Assembly: GCA_946803715.1 (NCBI GenBank)
Contig: CAMPET010000008.1
Location: 334,962-346,708, forward strand
DNA from: Beroe ovata
Taxonomy: Eukaryota; Ctenophora; Nuda; Beroida; Beroidae
Length of the DNA stretch: 11,747 bases
Reading direction: 5' to 3'
In this document: in pieces, positions 7,504 to 11,747 of the stretch
Layout: each line of letters starts with the position of its first letter
Numbering within the stretch: the stretch's first letter is position 1
Notes under the pieces: generated by a model
What the model was told of the DNA's origin: nothing
The model's database searches: none
What the model saw: the letters and a program-made list of their open reading frames with translations, nothing else
Position numbers and translations under genes: made by a program

Positions 7504-10500
7504 GTAAGTAATTGGTACGAAGTGAGCATTCCTTCTGTTCACCAAACCATTTGCTCACACAATGTATTATATTGAGCATTGTTTCTTGTACAATGTACAT
7601 TGCAACATTCCATGGTCGCTTATACTTATAACCATCCACTTACAGGACCAAGCAATTCAAGTGTTCCTCAAGAAACCTGACTTCTTGAAGGAGACTTTCA
7701 AAGGTATGTGATATCTCAATCATAGGTCTAAAGTCCCAGGCCGTAGGCTGTAAACTGTATCTTAAGGGACAACGGGTGACAGAGATATTTCGGCAGTTTT
7801 GTACAGTAAAAAGTGTACATTATATTTGTTTCCCAGGGCACAGTGTTGTGCATGAAGCCGCGGAATATAACAATGTGGAGGTTTTAGCCGAGTTACTCAG
7901 CCGAGGAGCCGATGTTAACTCTCTCACACTGTCCAACAGAACACCTCTGATAATTGCTGCCAGCAAAGGTAATACTGTCCGTTGCGAGCACCAGTGCGTC
8001 GTGATGTTCACAGTGTTTTCACAGTGCTTTTCATACTTCACAGAAATTACACGCCCATCTGGCAAGAAGTCATTGAGTAGTTCTACAGTAACATTTCGAG
8101 AAATAGTGGATGATGATTTATATATATCTGTCGGATTCGAATGATGTAATAAACATATGTCTGATGCTAAACACCCTTCTGCCAACATCTTGACATCACG
8201 GTATTCCAGTCTCTGTATTCCAGTCGCAGATATCACCTGTCAGCTGTTGCCTGTTGTTTCAATATCACTAGTGTACCGGAGTGCATGTTGCTCATTGAGT
8301 ACAATTCATTGTTACACAGTCATTGTTCCTAACATCTACACTCAGTTGCAACTCATCTATGATGTACTGCAGCGGGAATATTGTACAACATAAGCTAGGA
8401 TTCATGCCACAGATCTTAATAGAAGTTTTTATCTCTTCTTCAGGATATATCAGCAAACTAACAAATGTGGCCCACTATTCTGATTTGTTAATTAAACTTT
8501 TTTTTTTCAATTTTAGATACATCTCAGTATCTCACAAATAAAGAAAGCATGTACAAATCACTCGTCATTAGCTAGGATTGATCACATAGGTGATAGAATT
8601 ATGATACATAGTTTCTGAGAATGCTGATCGATAATGAGCCCAATGAAGAGTAGACTTCGTATACACCTATAAACAGTGTGACAACTGCCTCAGCCTACAT
8701 CCCTGATCTCAGTCAAGTCGATAACATAATAATTGGAACGCAGTGGATCATGTTTTTGCCACAAATTATTTGTACGCGGCCCCGACATTTCGTTGAAGTG
8801 AACGGCGCGCACGCGCAAACTTTTTATAAAATTTCCGGAATCGTTTATTTCGGTTGATGATAAGGCAATGATTACTACCGGTTATTACCTGTAATTGCCG
8901 ATTGTAGACTTCTTACACTCCCCTTGACCTCTATGGAGAGTCAATTATCGAATGAATGATAGTGAAAAGCTATGGAACGTATGAACGCTGCAATGCAGCT
9001 GGCAATCTGTGATCACTGTCGATCCGATTCACTGAATCTGATCATGTAGTTATGGAATGTGGACAGGAAGTCAAGGATTGAATTTCCGTTCATTTCCCAA
9101 TGTCTCAATGAATGAGCCAGTAAATGTACCTCAGTCTTGTACAGTAATAATGTACAAAAATGCCGTGTTCTTTTGTCGAGTTTGCATAATCAGAGGAAAG
9201 CTAGAATTTGAACAACTCATTGATATGAAATAGATATAACCCCCTCCACACAACTCCCCTACCGTTCTGACAGTTGAAGTCCGAGAAAAACGCAGTTTTC
9301 GCTTGGCTATTACAAATCCTGTTGTTCTCAGGCCACGAAGACGTGATACAAACCCTCATGGATCACGATGCTGACCCATTTATCCGTGACAACTCAAACC
9401 ATACTGCCCGTATGACAGTAATCAGACAGATATTCTCCAAAACATCACTCATAGACGTGCTATACGGATACGGTGAGTTTAATCTCCTTGATCATGTGTA
9501 AATATGTGTGAATATGTGTGATTTTGTGTGCGTTGATGTGCAATCTTGGTTCAATTTTTGCAGAGTTTCTCTACGCTTGCTCCAAGGGTAAAGTGGATGA
9601 AATCAGGAAGCTATTGAGTGATGATCCGGATAAGGGGAACTTCATGTTGGAAATAGGGCTCAATAAAGCAGCTTGCAGTGGACAAATAGAGGTATGAACC
9701 TATTTCAGAGCTCAGTTGGGAGCCCTGATATTTAAAGTTGTATTATTGCGGAGCTCTATAACTAACTCTATTTGTGTCACTGCTCCATGCTCACCAGGCG
9801 ATTGCAGTGTTGTTAGAGTGTGGGGCACGCCAAATCGAGGACAACATAACATGTGCAGCACGCGAAGGCCACGCCCTATCTGCCTCCTACCTCATGTTGT
9901 GCTCCCATTGCTACCTGCTCGACCCCCCGGCAGTAAGGAACCTCACTTCAGCGGGGGGCGTGGTGAAGGAATGTGGAGTTGATGTGGGGGTGGGGTCACG
10001 TGACTCAACCCAACTCTCATTCCACTCCTCCTTCAACCTCAGACCTCCTCTCAGCCTTGCTCTAGAGGGGAAAGGTAATGAAACGCAGGAGCATTTCTGT
10101 AGAGAATTACTGTCCGTTTTCCCTTGTATTATGCGGTCATTGTTCCCTCAGCTAAGATGCACGGAACAGATGACGAAGCGGAGGACTGTATATTTGCTCT
10201 CCTCGAAACACGGCATGACTCTGTCAACAGAACGGTGGATTGGTCAGGTCTCGGTCTAACCTATGTTTCGTACAAGTGGCCCCGATCCGACACACTGAAA
10301 CATGTTCGTGAGTTGGACATTGGGTTCAACCAAATCGGTCCATTCCTCCCCGAGTCAATCTCTGAGATGAGGTGGGTAGAATCATACAACATGAGCCCAA
10401 CATGATGAGCCATACTAGTCGCCTCACCAGGAGAAAGTAAATATTGCACGTTCCTGTAGGTTCCTACTCAAGTTCTCGTGTAGTAACAACGCACTGAGAG

Positions 10501-11576
10501 AACTCCCTAAGTCACTGCTCGAGTTACCCTACCTATCGTGTCTTAACGCGTCATCCAACGCGATTGAGCGTCTCCCAGCAACGGTTGCCATATCAACATC
10601 TCTGAAATCTCTCAACATATCCAGCAACCAGCTCACCTCACTACCTGAGCAGCTAAAGGAATCAGGGATTCAGACTCTGAAACTTTCACACAATCTCTTC
10701 CCTACCTTTCCAGGTACGTGCAGTCGCTGATTTCATATTTCATTGCAAACTGATTATCCCACTTGATTTCAACTCACTGCCGCTTACAGGCTGTATCTGC
10801 TCCATGATAAGTCTGCTTCATCTTGAGATAGAGGAGTGTAAATTCACGGATGTTCCTAACGAACTTGGTTAGTGGTGCCGAGACTTCTCATATCCAAATA
10901 TTGAACAAAGATCTTATATTTTGCCGGATTATCATCACAGCTACATCAATTTTCATCTACAGGGAGGTTGGAAGAGCTGCAACATCTGGAAATATCTCGG
11001 GTATCACCGATAGCACATCTCTGTGTGGACTTGCCCAAGCCGGGACGGATCTTGGATCACCTCCGGGAGAAGCTGTATACTCTGCGACCACTTTACGAGA
11101 TGAAACTTGTGGTGGTAGGCCGGGAAGGCCGTGGTAAGACCACCCTTATCAGGAGACTACAGAAAGACTACATGAGCAGTAAGAATGTTGCTACGGTTGG
11201 TATAGAGATCAGTAAGACTAGGGTCATGGCAAGTGAATCTATGAAGAAACCATTCGCGGTGGGGGGCCGGACTATAACTTTCCATACCTGGGATTTCGGC
11301 GGTCAGAAGGAGTACTACGCCACTCATCAGTGTTTCATCACACCTGCAACTCTGTACCTACTCGTATTCTCCCTTCAAAATGGTGCGAATATGATTGATT
11401 TTATAATATTTCATTCGATTAGACAACTGAATGATTACGGCCGTCACGAAATGATAATATTTCCAGGAGACAGTGGTTTGGACGAACTGAGAGTCTGGTT
11501 AGGAAATATATCGGCCCGAGCGGTCGGGAGTACAGTTCTCATTGTGGGTACCTACTACGACAAGGTCACGGAGCAG
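7441..11576 (+). CDS. Ankyrin-LRR-Roc protein of the ROCO/LRRK family, LRRK1-like, 5' part
   Basis: Spliced model, 11 exons: 7441-7503, 7646-7703, 7837-7968, 9332-9472, 9564-9691, 9798-10074, 10152-10371, 10460-10713, 10790-10867, 10963-11382, 11467-11576. Every junction is GT-AG and keeps frame; the sum is 1881 bases, 627 residues. Order: ankyrin repeats about 11-210, linker, LRRs about 318-463, Roc GTPase from about 497. Roc shows the P-loop GREGRGKT (503-510), switch I region around T528, switch II WDFGGQKEYY (560-569) and a G4-like TYYD (619-622). In the family, Roc binds GTP, is always followed by COR, and in LRRK1/LRRK2 by a kinase; these would lie beyond the window. Ankyrin before LRR and a tryptophan-bearing segment leading into the LRRs (VDWSGLGL, 295-302) point to the LRRK1 side rather than LRRK2. 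Orthology is unproven, since early animals have several ROCO genes, some without a kinase, so no symbol is given. The N-terminus is the least certain part. Confidence 0.85.
7646..7703 (+). CDS. ROCO gene exon 2: ankyrin repeat 1 continued
   Basis: Flanked by TTACAG and GTATGT, phase 0 in and phase 1 out. It encodes residues 22-40, DQAIQVFLKKPDFLKETFK, the second helix and loop of the first ankyrin repeat. Confidence 0.75.
7837..7968 (+). CDS. ROCO gene exon 3: ankyrin repeats 2-3
   Basis: Acceptor TTCCCAG, donor GTAATA, phase 1 in and out. It encodes residues 41-84 with the ankyrin signatures VVHEAAEYNNVEVLAELL, RGADVN and TPLIIAASK. The last helix pair is completed only by exon 4 across a 1.36-kb intron. 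Confidence 0.9.
7969..9331 (+). other. Long intron 3 of the ROCO gene
   Basis: This 1363-base intron splits the ankyrin motif SKG|HEDV with phase preserved. Its neighbours are all under 150 bases. It contains a tandem pair starting GTATTCCAGTC (8201-8214, 8215-8228), a T-run at about 8500-8509, a CpG-rich patch near 8775-8818 that resembles one at 5016-5059, and a TTGTACA-7-TGTACAA hairpin (9137-9157). No exon is needed here, since exons 3 and 4 join perfectly. Its size may reflect an insertion, but I see no element ends. Confidence 0.75.
9332..9472 (+). CDS. ROCO gene exon 4: ankyrin repeat 3 and following helix
   Basis: Acceptor GTTCTCAG, donor GTGAGT, phase 1 in and out. It encodes residues 85-131: HEDVIQTLMDHDADPFIRD is a standard ankyrin second helix plus loop, followed by a divergent repeat. 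Confidence 0.9.
9564..9691 (+). CDS. ROCO gene exon 5: ankyrin repeat
   Basis: Acceptor TTTTTGCAG, donor GTATGA, phase 1 in and phase 0 out. It encodes residues 132-174, with FLYACSKGKVDEIRKLLSDD as one repeat and NKAACSGQIE as the first helix of the next, continued in exon 6. Confidence 0.9.
9798..10074 (+). CDS. ROCO gene exon 6: last ankyrin repeats and linker
   Basis: Acceptor CTCACCAG, donor GTAATG, phase 0 in and phase 1 out. Residues 175-210 complete one repeat (AIAVLLECGARQIED) and carry another (NITCAAREGHALSASYLMLC). The remainder is a Gly/Ser-rich linker with no recognised fold. I tested splitting it at the good donor-like GTAAGG (9933) with acceptors at 10042, 10054 and 10151; each breaks the frame into the LRRs, so one 277-base exon is preferred. 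Confidence 0.8.
10152..10371 (+). CDS. ROCO gene exon 7: acidic linker and first LRR
   Basis: Acceptor TTCCCTCAG, donor GTGGGT, phase 1 in and phase 2 out. Residues 267-340 hold an acidic stretch (GTDDEAED), the segment VDWSGLGLTYVSYKW, and the first leucine-rich repeat starting VRELDIGFNQIG. Confidence 0.88.
10460..10713 (+). CDS. ROCO gene exon 8: LRRs 2-5
   Basis: Acceptor TTCCTGTAG, donor GTACGT, phase 2 in and phase 1 out. Four repeats follow the LxxLxxSxNxLxxLP pattern: FSCSNNALRELP, LNASSNAIERLP, LNISSNQLTSLP and LKLSHNLFPTFP. The spacing of about 23 residues is typical of the ROCO LRR. Confidence 0.93.
10790..10867 (+). CDS. ROCO gene exon 9: LRR 6
   Basis: Acceptor CGCTTACAG, donor GTTAGT, phase 1 in and out. 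It encodes residues 425-450, with LLHLEIEECKFTDVPNEL as the sixth repeat, completed by GRLEEL in exon 10. Confidence 0.88.
10963..11382 (+). CDS. ROCO gene exon 10: LRR end, hinge and Roc GTPase core
   Basis: Acceptor CATCTACAG, donor GTGCGA, phase 1 in and out. Residues 451-590 finish the last LRR (LQHLEISR), pass through a helical hinge ending in LREKLYTLRPLYEMK, and enter Roc with beta-1 KLVVVG, P-loop GREGRGKT, switch I VATVGIEIS, switch II WDFGGQKEYYATHQCF and the strand LYLLVFSLQN. The Lys and Thr that hold GTP phosphates and magnesium are present. Confidence 0.93.
11383..11466 (+). other. 84-bp in-frame, stop-free intron 10 inside Roc
   Basis: This intron is a multiple of three and has no stop in the coding frame, so plain translation runs through it. 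It is recognised because removing it joins SLQNG to DSGLDELRVWL, the continuous Roc pattern, whereas retaining it inserts 28 AT-rich-coded residues. The acceptor TTTCCAG is good; the donor GTGCGA is weaker than that of other introns here. Confidence 0.85.
11467..11576 (+). CDS. ROCO gene exon 11: Roc beta-5 and G4 motif
   Basis: Phase 1 in and phase 0 out at CAG|GTTTGT. It encodes residues 592-627, with STVLIVGTYYDKV as the strand and G4 loop. In LRRK proteins this loop is usually THxD; here it reads TYYD. The gene runs on past the window edge. Confidence 0.88.
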
Positions 11577-11747
11577 GTTTGTCCACAGCCACAGACACAG
11601 ACGCACAGCCACAGACTCACACAAAGACATGGCACACACTCACATACCGAGACACACAAACACACACAAGACGCGACACAGTAAACACACATACACACAC
11701 ACAGTGACATACACACAAACACACGCACACACACAAACACACACACA
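11577..11747. repeat. CA-rich microsatellite in intron 11, to window edge
   Basis: After the GTTTGT donor the sequence degenerates into CACA/GACA-rich DNA up to the last base. An open frame continues through the first part, to 11684, giving a His/Thr/Gln-rich tail, but this is repeat translation rather than protein. The minus-strand frame rich in Val and Cys is the same repeat read backwards. Confidence 0.85.

Noticed and set aside
7776-8144. 122-codon plus-strand open frame as a gene
   Set aside because: It is exon 3 of the ROCO gene (7837-7968) read through into both introns; only the middle part has ankyrin signatures.
7820-8236. 138-codon minus-strand open frame
   Set aside because: It is antisense to a well-supported ankyrin exon and has no recognisable domain of its own.
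9716-9982. 88-codon plus-strand frame rich in Pro, Arg and Gly
   Set aside because: An out-of-frame shadow of exon 6; the ankyrin repeats are in the other frame.
9933-10151. Extra intron inside exon 6 using GTAAGG at 9933
   Set aside because: Joining to acceptors at 10042, 10054 or 10151 puts the following LRR exons out of frame.
10850-11137. 95-codon plus-strand frame overlapping the Roc exon
   Set aside because: It runs through intron 9 and reads exon 10 in the wrong frame; the Roc motifs are in another frame.
10968-11684. Single 238-codon Roc protein beginning MEELQHL
   Set aside because: The apparent start is an internal TTG codon of exon 10, the frame crosses intron 10, and the last 35 or so residues are translated CA repeat after a splice donor.
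1-11747. CRISPR arrays, tRNA or rRNA genes, bacterial operon signals
   Set aside because: No regularly spaced direct repeats, no tRNA-like B box with a clover-leaf context and no rRNA-like sequence were seen; gene structure is eukaryotic.

Overview
The window reads as nuclear DNA of an animal, probably an early-branching one. A sponge is plausible but not proven. The coding region on the right is cut by many short GT-AG introns (about 76-142 bases, plus one of 1.36 kb), the intergenic DNA is AT-rich with CA/TG microsatellites, and the one well-recognised protein is an ankyrin-LRR-Roc member of the ROCO/LRRK family. There are no operons, ribosome binding sites, rRNAs, tRNAs or CRISPR arrays.

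Layout. Positions 1-5865 hold no gene I can establish. They contain short tandem duplications and microsatellites, a candidate ATGGCGG start exon (2034-2072), a striking promoter-like cluster (2302-2440: five CCAAT/ATTGG boxes, a GTCACGTGAC palindrome and an RFX-type X-box), an unexplained 168-codon minus-strand open frame (3719-4225), a CpG-rich patch (about 5035-5185), and next to it a 104-bp MITE-like element (5195-5298) with terminal inverted repeats and an 8-bp target-site duplication. Positions 5866-7155 are a complete single-exon gene for a 429-residue TPR protein of unknown function, followed by an AATAAA signal at 7295.

From 7441 to the right edge runs the main gene, which I reconstructed exon by exon because no single open frame shows it. 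Eleven coding exons join in phase into 627 residues: N-terminal ankyrin repeats (about 11-210), a linker with an acidic stretch, six to seven leucine-rich repeats (about 318-463), and a Roc GTPase domain (from about 497) with P-loop GREGRGKT and switch II DFGGQ. The window ends in the intron after the Roc G4 motif, so COR and any kinase domain lie outside. The domain order matches LRRK1-type proteins, but the LRR block is short. One 84-bp intron inside Roc is in frame and free of stops, so a naive ORF reading would wrongly insert 28 residues.

Both edges of the window are CA microsatellite, as expected if this is a whole contig broken at simple repeats. The two genes share a strand and are 285 bases apart. 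Nothing in the sequence shows that they work together.
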